From NCBI GenBank assembly GCA_946886855.1, contig CAMPJJ010000015.1, forward strand, positions 10,021-74,020: DNA of 64,000 nt, given 5' to 3'. This document shows, one piece after another, positions 28,287 to 39,844 of this stretch (position 1 is its first letter; each line of letters opens with the position of its first letter). Under the pieces are notes generated by a model that saw only the letters and a program-made list of their open reading frames with translations, made no database searches and had not been told where the DNA came from. Both the position numbers and the translations under genes were made by a program. Origin of the DNA: an uncultured Roseateles sp. (GTDB taxonomy: Bacteria > Pseudomonadota > Gammaproteobacteria > Burkholderiales > Burkholderiaceae).

Positions 28287-28306
28287 TTACGTTTACGTCA
28301 ACGTCA
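28287..28306. promoter_or_regulatory. Operator-like palindrome between the metallo-hydrolase and merR genes
   Basis: A 20-base imperfect palindrome centred on ACGT at 28295-28298 (core GTTTACGTCAAC, with TTAC and GTCA outside). Only two of ten positions fail to pair. It fills the 45-base divergent gap, so one site could control both genes. ACGT-rich palindromes are known for LiuR-type regulators from memory. Confidence 0.6.
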
Positions 28307-28321
28307 TATGCCAGTGTAGCC

Positions 28322-28783
28322 ATGAGCCCCTCTTCCCGCCCGACCCTGGCCGACGACCTGTCGGAGGACGCGCTGCCCGAGGCTGGCGACAACGCGGGCC
28401 CGTTGTTCACGATCACCGAGCTGGCGGCCGAGTTCGACATCACCCCTCGTGCGATCCGTTTCTATGAGGACATGGGCCTGCTGACGCCCGCGCGCGCCGG
28501 CCGCAACCGTGTCTACACGCAGCGCGACCGCACGCGCCTGAAGCTGACGCTGCGCGGCAAGCGGCTGGGCTTGTCGCTGCAGGAGATCAAGCAGCTGGTC
28601 GACATGTACGACAACCAGTCGGACACCGTGCCGCAGGCGCGCGCCTTCCTCGGCGTCCTGGAGCAGCACCGCCGCCAATTGCAGCAGCAGCTGAACGACA
28701 TCGAGATCACGCTCGAGGAAATCGCCCAGCACGAAGAGCGATGCCACGCGCTACTCTCCGAGTCCGGCCAATCGGCCGATTGA
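28322..28783 (+). CDS. MerR-family regulator, LiuR-like
   Basis: 153 residues. N-terminal winged helix FTITELAAEFDITPRAIRFY then EDMGLLTPARAGRNRVY, followed by RTRLKLTLRGKRLGLSLQEI and a long dimerisation helix. The pattern is that of LiuR, which controls branched-chain amino acid and acyl-CoA catabolism. No liu catabolic genes are nearby; the divergent metallo-hydrolase is the likely target. The only Cys is near the C-terminus, so metal sensing is not indicated. The speH-like gene follows after 8 bases. Confidence 0.85.
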   Translation: MSPSSRPTLADDLSEDALPEAGDNAGPLFTITELAAEFDITPRAIRFYEDMGLLTPARAGRNRVYTQRDRTRLKLTLRGKRLGLSLQEIKQLVDMYDNQSDTVPQARAFLGVLEQHRRQLQQQLNDIEITLEEIAQHEERCHALLSESGQSAD

Positions 28784-28791
28784 TAGGACCC

Positions 28792-29181
28792 ATGAACGGC
28801 TTGCACCTCACCGCCGACCTGGCCGGCTGCGCCCACGGAGATCTGCTCACGGACGGGTCAGGTCTTGCGCGGGCGATCCGATCGGCCGCAGAGGGCGCCG
28901 GGCTGAGCGTCGTCGGTGAACACTGGCATCGCTTCCCCGACGCGCCGGATGGCCAGCCCGGCGGCATCACCGGCATGCTGCTGCTCGCGGAGTCGCACGT
29001 GGCGCTGCACACCTGGCCGGAGATCGGGTCGGTCACGCTGGATGTCTACGTCTGCAACTACGGCGGCGACAACTCGGCCAAGGCGCGCGCGCTGATGGCG
29101 ACGATGGTGGCGCTGTTCGCGCCGGCCGACGCGCGGGAGCACACGCTCGTCCGAGGGCGGCTCGGCGCCGAGGCCCTTTAG
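28792..29181 (+). CDS. speH: S-adenosylmethionine decarboxylase proenzyme, short type
   Basis: 129 residues. Makes decarboxylated SAM for spermidine synthesis. The self-cleavage site is AESHVALHTWPE, with Ser68 predicted to become the pyruvoyl group and His69 beside it. VYVCNYGG matches the family's C-terminal catalytic segment. Short prokaryotic class 1B enzymes have about 120-130 residues. It lies 8 bases after the merR gene, so they may be co-transcribed. speE is not seen nearby. Confidence 0.9.
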   Translation: MNGLHLTADLAGCAHGDLLTDGSGLARAIRSAAEGAGLSVVGEHWHRFPDAPDGQPGGITGMLLLAESHVALHTWPEIGSVTLDVYVCNYGGDNSAKARALMATMVALFAPADAREHTLVRGRLGAEAL

Positions 29182-29222
29182 TAGACTCTCGCCCGGGCCG
29201 CCAGAGCCCGGGAGTCGAGGGA

Positions 29223-30542
29223 TTGATCGCGAGCAACACCGAGCTGACGTGGGTGCCTGAGGTGCCGGCGTCTGCGAAGCCTGTGGCTGCGCCTGTGCGC
29301 GGCGCGGCGTCGGTGCGTCCGGCGACGGCCGCGGCGTCTGCCGGATCCCCTGCGGGATCGACCGCCGCATCCCCTGCGGGATCGACCGCCGGATCTCCGG
29401 CCGCCTCCTCCGCCCGACCCGCGCCCGTGACCAAACGCCATGCGCAGCGGCTCGAATTCACCGGCACCGGCGGTGACTACTTCCGCGTCTGGATCGTCGA
29501 TGCGCTGCTGACGCTGGCGACGCTGGGCGTCTACTCTGCCTGGGCGAAACGCCGCAAGGCGCGCTGGTTCGCGCGGCACACGCTGCTGGCCGGCGAACCC
29601 TTCGACTTCCACGGCGACCCGCGGCGCATCCTCGTCGGCCGAGCGCTGGCGCTGGTCCTGCTCGTCGCCTGCGTTCACGCGTTCGGCCGGTCCGCGGCGG
29701 CGGGGGCCGCCACACTGGCGGTCCTCTACGCGGCCGGTCCGATGCTGTTCGCGAGCGCCCGGCGCTTCCAGCTCGGCCACACCAGCTGGCGCGGCTTGCG
29801 CTTCGGTTTCCAGGCCAACGCCGTCACGGTCTACGCGTCCTGCCTGCCGGTCCTGGTGGCATGGACCCTGGGATCCGTCATCGCCGGCATGACGCTGGGC
29901 GGCCTCGTCGACGGCCTGGCCGGACTCGCGCTCGTGCTGCTGCTGCCACTCGCGCATGGCCGGCTCAAGCGCTTGCAGCACCGCCATGCCCGCTACGGCG
30001 AACTCGCCTTCGATTTCCAGCTGTCCGTGGACGCGTTCTACAAGTTCTACCTCCGGCTGGCCGTCGCGCTGATCGTCGCCGGCGCGGTCGCCGGCCTGCT
30101 CGGCGCGGGACTGTCGATGGCCCTGAAGCTGGTCCTGGGCGCGGAGACGCCGTGGCTCGCGACGGTCCTCCCGCTGCTGGCGGCCGGCGTGGTCTGGACC
30201 TTCGCCTGGCCGGTCTACGCGGCGGGCTTGCAGCAGCTGAGCTGGAACCACACCCGCCTGGGCGGCGGCATCGAGTTCTCGTATGGCGTCTCCGTGTTCG
30301 CGCTCTTCAAGACCGTGCTGGCCCACGGCGCGCTGACGGTGTTGACCCTGGGCCTGTACTGGCCCTTCCTCGCCGTGCGCGTCGCCCGGCTGCGCATCGA
30401 GGGCCTGACCGTGCTGTCCGACGCGCCGATCGACAGGGTCGTCGTCCTCGCCCCGCAACGTCGAGGGCCCGGACCCGGACCCGGCCGCGCGACGGTCGGC
30501 GACGGCGGCGACGACGCGTTCGCCCTGGACATCGGCTGGTGA
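29223..30542 (+). CDS. DUF898 (YjgN-type) membrane protein
   Basis: 439 residues from a TTG. An Ala/Pro/Ser-rich N-terminus of about 70 residues contains a 24-base tandem repeat (29343-29390). The DUF898 core starts at FTGTGGDYFRVWIVDALLTL, then LGVYSAWAKRRKARWF and the GEPFDFHGDP motif, followed by several membrane helices and a second copy-like segment (SWNHTRLGGGIEFSYGVSV). Function unknown. The TTG start is uncertain; a GTG just before the core (VTKRHAQ) is an alternative. An M48 protease gene follows after 16 bases. Confidence 0.82.
   Translation: MIASNTELTWVPEVPASAKPVAAPVRGAASVRPATAAASAGSPAGSTAASPAGSTAGSPAASSARPAPVTKRHAQRLEFTGTGGDYFRVWIVDALLTLATLGVYSAWAKRRKARWFARHTLLAGEPFDFHGDPRRILVGRALALVLLVACVHAFGRSAAAGAATLAVLYAAGPMLFASARRFQLGHTSWRGLRFGFQANAVTVYASCLPVLVAWTLGSVIAGMTLGGLVDGLAGLALVLLLPLAHGRLKRLQHRHARYGELAFDFQLSVDAFYKFYLRLAVALIVAGAVAGLLGAGLSMALKLVLGAETPWLATVLPLLAAGVVWTFAWPVYAAGLQQLSWNHTRLGGGIEFSYGVSVFALFKTVLAHGALTVLTLGLYWPFLAVRVARLRIEGLTVLSDAPIDRVVVLAPQRRGPGPGPGRATVGDGGDDAFALDIGW
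29343..29390 (+). repeat. 24-base tandem repeat in the DUF898 gene
   Basis: Two near-identical 24-base units beginning GGATCCCCTGCGGGATCGAC (one changed base) in the N-terminal Ala/Pro/Ser-rich region. In frame it repeats Gly-Ser-Pro-Ala-Gly-Ser-Thr-Ala. Confidence 0.7.
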
Positions 30543-30558
30543 GCGCGCAGGACCCGTC

Positions 30559-31662
30559 ATGAGACCGCAGATCCACACCGCCACGGCCCGCTGGTTCGAC
30601 GGCGTCGAGAACCGGCCGCAGGAGGTGCGCGTGCGCCTGAGCCGCAACCACATCGAATTCATGCCCTGGCCGCCGCGCGGGCAGTCCGCCTCCTCGATGC
30701 TGCCGTCGGAGGCCGAGCTGGCCGCCTCGCGGCCATCGATGCCCGGCCTGCGCCGCTACGCCCGCAAGGCGCTGCAGGTCGGCGAAAGCTGGCGCGGCCG
30801 CGCCACGCCGGTCGGCCTGCCCGACGGCGGCACGGTCTGGATCCCCGCGGACAGCGCGATGGGGCGGGAACTCGGCGGCCAGTCGCTGATGGCGCAGATC
30901 GCCGGCAGCTGGAGCCTGGCCGTGTGCGCGCTGGTGGCCCTGGTGGCGCTGGTCGTGTGGTTCGACCGCCAGGGCGTGGGCCTGCTGGCGCGTGGCGCCT
31001 TGCCCCTGATTCCAAAGCAGCTCGACGACGCGGTCGGCCAACGGGTCGAGGCGCAACTCGCGGCCACCTGGTTGACACCGTCGCAGTTGCCGCTCGCGCG
31101 CCAGCAGGCGATACGCGCGCGCTTCACCGAGATCGCCGGGCGCGTGTTCCCGGGCGTGGCGCTGGACGTCCGCTTCGCGCGTCAGGGCGAGCGCCCCGGC
31201 CTCGGCGCGATGGCCTTGCCCCAGGGGACGATCTTCCTCTTCGACGGCCTCGCGCAGGCGCTGAACGACGACGAACTCATCGCGGTGCTCGGCCACGAGG
31301 CCGGCCACCTCAAGCACCGCCACGCCATGCGCCACCTCGTGCAGGGCGCCGGGCTGCTGTCGGCGGCGGGCGTCGCGATGGGCGACTTCCCGTCCGTCGC
31401 GGCGGGCCTGCTCGCCAGCGCGCAGCCGCTGCGCTACTCGCGCGATGCGGAGCGCGAATCCGACGCCGAGGCGCAGCGCCTGATCCTGCGCGAGCACCTG
31501 CCCAACGAGACGCTGGTCGGCGCGTGGCTCAAGATGCTGGAGCAGATGCGCCGGGACGGCCGCGTCGACAGCGGCACCGCGTGGCGCTCGACACACCCGC
31601 CCATCGGGGAGCGCATCGAGAGCGCCCGGCGCGCGGCGCAGAACGCGGAACCGCTGCCCTGA
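30559..31662 (+). CDS. M48-family metalloprotease, membrane-anchored
   Basis: 367 residues. One membrane helix (about 117-137, SLAVCALVALVALVVWF) separates an N-terminal soluble part from the peptidase. Zinc motif HEAGHLKHRH (about residue 248), later Glu ligand in ERESDAEAQR. TGTAWRSTHPPIGERIES at the end is typical of M48 proteins. The DUF898 gene lies 16 bases upstream, and DUF898-M48 pairs are frequent from memory. Substrate unknown; membrane protein quality control is a plausible role. Confidence 0.9.
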   Translation: MRPQIHTATARWFDGVENRPQEVRVRLSRNHIEFMPWPPRGQSASSMLPSEAELAASRPSMPGLRRYARKALQVGESWRGRATPVGLPDGGTVWIPADSAMGRELGGQSLMAQIAGSWSLAVCALVALVALVVWFDRQGVGLLARGALPLIPKQLDDAVGQRVEAQLAATWLTPSQLPLARQQAIRARFTEIAGRVFPGVALDVRFARQGERPGLGAMALPQGTIFLFDGLAQALNDDELIAVLGHEAGHLKHRHAMRHLVQGAGLLSAAGVAMGDFPSVAAGLLASAQPLRYSRDAERESDAEAQRLILREHLPNETLVGAWLKMLEQMRRDGRVDSGTAWRSTHPPIGERIESARRAAQNAEPLP

Positions 31663-31807
31663 GGCGGGCCGGAAGACCGCCCACCTGCCCCCTTCAGGGC
31701 GCGGGCCCTCCCAGGGCATGGGGCCTCGCGTCCGCGAACCCCACGCCCTGTGCGCGCCCCAGTGACAGTCGTTCTTGCGACCGCTTGGGGCTCGTGGTCG
31801 GCGACGG

Positions 31808-35005
<3,198 letters not shown>

Positions 35006-35049
35006 AGACGAAGGAGCAGGTCGGAGGAAAGGCGGAGGGGCGTCGCGGG

Positions 35050-35754
35050 TCAGCCGCCGGCTGCGTCCGGGATGTCCGCGGCAGTCAGCGTCTTCACGAG
35101 CCAGGCCTGCAGGGCCTGGATCTCGTCCATGCTGACCTCGTGGGCCATCGGGTACTCGTGCCACTCGACGTCGTGACCGAGCCGGCGCAGCTCCGCCAGC
35201 GACGCATGGGCGCGCGCCGGCACGACGACGCCGTCGCGGCTGCCGTGCGCCAGGAAGATCGGCGTGTCCGCATTGGCGGCATGCCGTTCGGCCTCGGTCG
35301 TGCCCAGCACGGGGAGGTAGCCGGACAGGCCCACCAGTCCCGCCAGCCGCTTCGGATACCGCAGCCCGGTCATCAGCGTCATCGCGCAGCCTTGCGAGAA
35401 GCCCATCAGCACCACGCGCTCGGGCGGGATGCCGAACTCGCGCTCCTCGCGGGCGATCAGGTCCTCGATCAGGCGTTGCGACACGCGCAGGCCGTCGGCG
35501 TCCTCGCGCTGGCTGAGATCGCCGTGGCGGATGTCGTACCAGGCGCGCATGCGCATGCCGCCGTTGAGGGTGACGGGGATCTGCGGGGCGCTCGGCAGCA
35601 CGACGCGCAGGCCGCCCAGCGCGAGCACGGGCGCCAGATCCAGGGCCTGGACCACGGGGACGAAGTCGTTGCCGTCGGCGCCCAGGCCGTGCAGCACCAG
35701 CAGGCTGAAACGGGGCGCCTCGGGCGTCTGCAGTTCGATGGTTTCGAGGTTCAT
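35050..35754 (-). CDS. Carboxylesterase / phospholipase family alpha/beta-hydrolase
   Basis: 234 residues, the size of bacterial EstB-like carboxylesterases. Oxyanion region LHGLGADGNDF, nucleophile GFSQG (Ser about 118), Asp in AHGSRDGVVP and His in YPMAHEV complete the triad. Acts on short acyl esters in this family. No signal peptide, so cytoplasmic. Likely in one unit with the S9 peptidase downstream. Confidence 0.92.
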   Translation of the reverse strand: MNLETIELQTPEAPRFSLLVLHGLGADGNDFVPVVQALDLAPVLALGGLRVVLPSAPQIPVTLNGGMRMRAWYDIRHGDLSQREDADGLRVSQRLIEDLIAREEREFGIPPERVVLMGFSQGCAMTLMTGLRYPKRLAGLVGLSGYLPVLGTTEAERHAANADTPIFLAHGSRDGVVVPARAHASLAELRRLGHDVEWHEYPMAHEVSMDEIQALQAWLVKTLTAADIPDAAGG

Positions 35755-35938
35755 GGGCGGGAATGCTAGTCCGCCGCGCGCCGCCGGTCCTGGGTGGAAA
35801 CGCCCTGTCGCGCTTCATCCGCTCCGCATCGCGCCCAGATGCAGCCGGTCGCACGCGGCTCGCACCGGGCGGGGCGTCTCCGTAGTCTTCACCCCATCGC
35901 ATCTTCCGATGCAAGACGCCCCGGGAAAGGAGCCCCCC

Positions 35939-36304
35939 ATGTCCGACAGCGAAGAACTCAACCGCCTGGCCGATCTGCATCAACGCGGCATCCTCAGCGA
36001 CGAGGAGTTCGCGAAGGCCAAGGAGCGCGTGCTGAACGCGAGCGCGCGGTCGTCGAGCTCGACCTCCTATGCCTACGCCACGCCGCACGGCGGCAACAGC
36101 GGCGCGCCGGTGGTGAACGCCATCAACACCTTCCGCCGCAGCCGCGACGACCGCTGGATCGGCGGCGTCTGCGGCGGGCTCGCCCGGCTGAGCGGGCTGG
36201 CGGCCTGGTTCTGGCGCATCGTGTTCGTGGCGCTGACGACCTGCGCGGGCGGCGGGGTGCTGCTGTACCTGCTGCTGTGGATCTTTGTTCCGCTGGAGGA
36301 TTGA
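35939..36304 (+). CDS. PspC-domain protein with N-terminal SHOCT motif
   Basis: 121 residues. The first 30 residues (LNRLADLHQRGILSDEEFAK) form a SHOCT-type short helical domain. From about residue 65 is a PspC domain: RSRDDRWIGGVCGGLA, then a hydrophobic helix pair ending LLLWIFVPLED. PspC proteins are inner-membrane stress factors; no other psp gene is present here. A GGAAAGGAG Shine-Dalgarno lies just upstream of the ATG at 35939. Confidence 0.87.
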   Translation: MSDSEELNRLADLHQRGILSDEEFAKAKERVLNASARSSSSTSYAYATPHGGNSGAPVVNAINTFRRSRDDRWIGGVCGGLARLSGLAAWFWRIVFVALTTCAGGGVLLYLLLWIFVPLED

Positions 36305-36349
36305 TTCGGACTCGGCGCTCCAGCCTTACGCCTGAGCTCGCGCTGGAGC

Positions 36350-36374
36350 CCCTCTCCCGCGTTGGGGGAGAGGG
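36350..36374. repeat. Hairpin repeat related to the 26.8-kb element
   Basis: CCCTCTCCC at 36350-36358 pairs with 36366-36374 across a 7-base loop. It shares the CTCTCCCGC word with the larger palindromic element at 26826-26927. It lies between the convergent PspC and methyltransferase genes and could serve both as a terminator, though no T run follows. Confidence 0.6.
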
Positions 36375-36413
36375 AGTCTCGGGGGACCGAGCACACGGCG
36401 GAGAGAAAGCCGG

Positions 36414-37064
36414 TCAGCGGTGCCCAGTCAACACGTACGCGGAGGCGAGCCAGCGGCGCTCGACCTCCGCGTTTTTCATGCGAGCCTCGAGCAGGTGCCA
36501 CGGGCGCTCGAGGCCGTCCATGCGCACGATCGAGTGCATCGCCGCACCCAGCACGAACAGGTTGCTCATCGGCATCCACGGCGGCGCCCAGACCAGCCCC
36601 GCCGCCACGATGCGCGCACCGGGCTTGAGCGCCGCAAGGGCGCGCGCCAGGCCCTCCTGGCTCTGCAGCACATCGTGCGTGAAGAAGAAAAGCGCCGCGT
36701 CCGCGCGGCGCTTGCCGAGCACTGACGCGTAGTCCGCGTCCTCCGCGGCGGTGGGCAGGAAGTCGATCGATGCATCGAGCTGATCGACCCGCACGCGCTG
36801 CGTGGCCTGACGCATCATCGTCTCGCAGGGCTCGACGGCGACGATCCGGCCGGTGCGTCCCACCGCGGCGCTCAGGCCGGGCAGGCTCAGCCCGGTGCCC
36901 GCGCCGACGTCGAGCACGGTCTGACCCGGTTGCAGGCCGAGCAGCGCGATCGCCTCGCGCCGCAGCGGCGCCACCGGCATCAGCTCGTAGTCATAGACCG
37001 GCGCACGGCGCGCATAGAGCGCGTTCAAGGCCTGCAGGCCCGACGGAGGGTCTGGCGTGTTCAT
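36414..37064 (-). CDS. Class I SAM-dependent methyltransferase
   Basis: 216 residues. Rossmann-type methyltransferase: motif I VLDVGAGTGLS (about 49-59), the acidic end of strand 2 (VAVEPCE), and post-motif regions follow. Substrate cannot be told; the N-terminal helical cap (LNALYARRAPVYDYELM) resembles methyltransferase domain 11/25 proteins. I use the ATG at 37064, preceded by AGGGAG. It is divergent from the alkaline phosphatase operon. Confidence 0.85.
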   Translation of the reverse strand: MNTPDPPSGLQALNALYARRAPVYDYELMPVAPLRREAIALLGLQPGQTVLDVGAGTGLSLPGLSAAVGRTGRIVAVEPCETMMRQATQRVRVDQLDASIDFLPTAAEDADYASVLGKRRADAALFFFTHDVLQSQEGLARALAALKPGARIVAAGLVWAPPWMPMSNLFVLGAAMHSIVRMDGLERPWHLLEARMKNAEVERRWLASAYVLTGHR

Positions 37065-37131
37065 GGACTCCCTTGTGCTGTCGACCCAGCTTCGCGGCGT
37101 GCGACCCGCGGTGTCAAGCAAGAAAAACGGA

Positions 37132-37149
37132 GCGTCACGGAACCGTCAT
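37132..37149 (+). promoter_or_regulatory. Candidate Pho box before the alkaline phosphatase operon
   Basis: GCGTCAC (37132-37138) and CCGTCAT (37143-37149) are separated by GGAA, which gives the 11-base period of a PhoB box (two CTGTCAT units, 4-base spacer). The second unit matches 6 of 7. It lies 26 bases before the proposed start of the operon. Phosphate-starvation control is an inference supported by the alkaline phosphatase downstream. Confidence 0.55.
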
Positions 37150-37174
37150 GCGGGCCCGAAAGAATCACGCCCCT

Positions 37175-37717
37175 ATGTGCGTCCCACTCCCCACAGGTAC
37201 GCGGCTTGCCCGCCGTGCCGCCCGCTCGATCGCCGCGCTCTGCGCCGCGGCCGTCCTTCTTCCTCTTGCCGTGTCCGGGGCACATGCCGCGCCCGCACCG
37301 TCCGATGCGGCCGCCGACCTGAAGTTCTCCCAGTTCTTCAAGTCGCCGATCGGCCCGGCCGGCCTGGAGCTTTCCGACACCCTGCGCGCCGCCGACGGCC
37401 GCCCGGTGCGCCTGGTCGGCTACATGGTCGCGCAGGAGCAGGCCAGGCCCGGCCGCTTCTGGCTCACGCCGCGCCCGGTGCGCATGAGCGAACACGCCGA
37501 CGGCGAGGCGGACGACCTGCCCGCAGGCACCGTCACCGTGCTGCTCGATCCGGCCCAGCGTGATCGCCTCGTCGCCCATCGCAACGGCCGGGTGACCCTC
37601 ACCGGCACGCTGTCGATCGGCCGCGTCGAGGACGAGACCGGCCGCGTGTCCTGGATCCGCCTGCAACTGCCCGCCGACGCCCTTTCCGATTCCCCCGACT
37701 CGAACGCCCAACGATGA
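37175..37717 (+). CDS. Exported protein of unknown function, coupled to alkaline phosphatase
   Basis: 180 residues from the ATG at 37175. An Arg-rich start and a hydrophobic core (AALCAAAVLLPLAVSG) ending in AHAAP make a signal peptide. The mature part is a small beta-rich domain with LRAADGRPVRLVGYMVAQEQ and DRLVAHRNGRVTLTGTLSIG, like the DUF3299/OB-type proteins that lie near export genes. An upstream ATG at 37148 overlaps the Pho-like box, so I reject it. The stop overlaps the alkaline phosphatase start (ATGA). Exact role unknown. Confidence 0.7.
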   Translation: MCVPLPTGTRLARRAARSIAALCAAAVLLPLAVSGAHAAPAPSDAAADLKFSQFFKSPIGPAGLELSDTLRAADGRPVRLVGYMVAQEQARPGRFWLTPRPVRMSEHADGEADDLPAGTVTVLLDPAQRDRLVAHRNGRVTLTGTLSIGRVEDETGRVSWIRLQLPADALSDSPDSNAQR

Positions 37718-39762
37718 AACATCTGCCTTCCCTGCTCGCCGGCGCCTGCGCGTTGCTGGCCCTGGGCGCCGCTCAGGCCGCCCCCACCGTCACCCGCCTG
37801 ACGCCGCCGAGCGAGCGCTTCTCCAGCGGCCAGCCGGAGCCGGTCATCGCGCGCTTCCTGCCCGGTCAGCGCTTCGACCTGCAGGCGACGATCAAGCCGG
37901 ATGCCGGCCAGCGCATCACCGCCGCGCGCTTCGTGATCGACGGCAAGCCGGTCGACGCGACGGTCGCGCTGCGCGACTGCGCCAGCGGCTGCGTGAAGGG
38001 CGTGAGCGCGGAAACGGCGATCGCCACGATCCGCGCGGTCAGCCTGGAGAAGGCAGGCCGTCACGAGTTCAGCGTCGAGGCCACGCAGTCCGACGGCCAG
38101 AAGGTCGCCGCCACCGGCAACTTCGACGTCGTGCCGTTCACCGCGGCGATGGGCCCGAAGGTCAAGAACATCATCATCCTGCTGGGCGACGGCATGGGCG
38201 CCGCGCAGCGCACCGCGGCCCGCATCGTGAAGGGCGGCTACGCGCAGGGCAAGGTCATCCACCCGCTGGCGATGGACACCTTCCCGGCCACGGGCATGGT
38301 CAAGACGGCGTCGTTGAACTCGGTGGTGACGGACTCGTCGCCGGGCATGACGTCCTATGTCTCGGGCAACAAGAACAACAACAATGAGGAAGGCGTGTTC
38401 CCCGACGACACGATCGAGCCCTTCGACAATCCGCGCATCGAATACCTGTCGGAGTACCTGCATCGCACGCAGGGCAAGGCGCTGGGCATCGTGACGACGG
38501 CGGACGTGTTCGACGCGACGCCGGCCGGCAACGCGGTGCACACGAGCAACCGCGGCGCGGGCACCGGCATCGTGGACCAGTTCTTCGACGACCGCTCGCG
38601 CACCGGCCTGACGGTGCTGCTGGGCGGCGGCCGCAAGTGGTTCCTGCCGGCGGGCACGGCCGGTTCCGAGCGCGCCGATGGCAACGACTACGCGTTCTCG
38701 GCGACCGATCCGCACACGTCGGAGATCGTCAAGCGCTGGGGCACCGCGCCGGGCGCGAAGGACAAGGGCCGCGACCTGATCCAGGAGTTCCAGACCGCCG
38801 GCTACCGCTACGCGCCGACGAAGACGGAGCTCGAGGCCGCCACGGCGGGCGCGGGCGCCGACAAGCTGCTGGGCCTGTTCGCCTTCTCCAACATGAACGT
38901 GGCGCTGGACAAGATCGACGGCCGCCGCGGCGCGAAGAAGGGCCTGGCGGGCGGCAGCGTGGTCGACGACTACGGCTTCCCCGACCAGCCGATGCTCGAC
39001 GAGATGGCCAAGGCCGCGATCGCGACGCTGAAGAAGCAGCAGAAGGGCTTCGTGCTGATGATCGAGGGTGCCTCGATCGACAAGCAGGCGCACAACATGG
39101 ACAGCGAGCGCTGGATGCTGGACACGATCGAGTTCGACCGGGCGGTGCAGGTCGCGCAGGACTTCGCGCGCGAGAACGGCGACACGCTGGTCATCGTGAC
39201 GGCGGACCACGAGTGCTCGGGCGCGGCGCTGATCGGCGGCTCGATGCTGACCGACCAGGCGCTGCTGGACGCGGCGACGAAGAAGGGCGCGGCCAACCTG
39301 CGCGACAAGGTCGTCGGCGTGTACGAGAAGGCGGGCTTCCCGCGTTACCGCATCGCCGCGGACGGTTATCCGGAGGCGACCGACATCGATTACCGGCTGC
39401 TGGTGGGCTACGGCGCGAATGCGGACCGCTACGAAGACTGGCGCACGAACGCGACGCCGCTGCGCGATTCGCAGCAGCCGATGGCCAAGGCCGAGCCGCT
39501 GAAGTGGTACCCGGCCAACGCCGCCGAGCGCGACGACGCGACGGGTGAATTCCTGGTCACGGGCCAGGTGCCCGGCGAGCAGGCCGTGCACACGGCGACC
39601 GACATTCCGCTGTCGGCCTTCGGCCCGGGCGCGCTGGCCTTCACCGGTGTCATCGACAACACGGACGTTTTCTTCAAGCTCGCGCAAGCGGCAGTGAAGG
39701 GCGCGACCGCCCCTGCCGATGCGACCGGCGCGAAGCGGCCGGCGAAGGTGGCCAGGAAGTAG
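37714..39762 (+). CDS. Alkaline phosphatase
   Basis: 682 residues, larger than E. coli PhoA (471). Signal peptide ends about AAQAAP (residue 23). A beta-rich N-terminal domain (about 25-140) precedes the catalytic domain. That begins VKNIIILLGDGMG; the nucleophile Ser lies in VTDSSPGMTSYVSG (about 207), the metal ligands in EGASIDKQAHN, and TADHECSG gives the conserved His. Phosphate release in the periplasm or outside. It is coupled to the upstream exported protein (ATGA) and preceded by a candidate Pho box. The C-terminus ends in Ala/Lys-rich residues. Confidence 0.92.
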   Translation: MKHLPSLLAGACALLALGAAQAAPTVTRLTPPSERFSSGQPEPVIARFLPGQRFDLQATIKPDAGQRITAARFVIDGKPVDATVALRDCASGCVKGVSAETAIATIRAVSLEKAGRHEFSVEATQSDGQKVAATGNFDVVPFTAAMGPKVKNIIILLGDGMGAAQRTAARIVKGGYAQGKVIHPLAMDTFPATGMVKTASLNSVVTDSSPGMTSYVSGNKNNNNEEGVFPDDTIEPFDNPRIEYLSEYLHRTQGKALGIVTTADVFDATPAGNAVHTSNRGAGTGIVDQFFDDRSRTGLTVLLGGGRKWFLPAGTAGSERADGNDYAFSATDPHTSEIVKRWGTAPGAKDKGRDLIQEFQTAGYRYAPTKTELEAATAGAGADKLLGLFAFSNMNVALDKIDGRRGAKKGLAGGSVVDDYGFPDQPMLDEMAKAAIATLKKQQKGFVLMIEGASIDKQAHNMDSERWMLDTIEFDRAVQVAQDFARENGDTLVIVTADHECSGAALIGGSMLTDQALLDAATKKGAANLRDKVVGVYEKAGFPRYRIAADGYPEATDIDYRLLVGYGANADRYEDWRTNATPLRDSQQPMAKAEPLKWYPANAAERDDATGEFLVTGQVPGEQAVHTATDIPLSAFGPGALAFTGVIDNTDVFFKLAQAAVKGATAPADATGAKRPAKVARK

Positions 39763-39844
39763 ATCTCATCAGCGCCTGCCGGCTCCCTCCGTTCCCAATC
39801 CGCCGTGTCCGCCGAAGGCGGTGCGGCGGGGGCGAACGGGGCCG

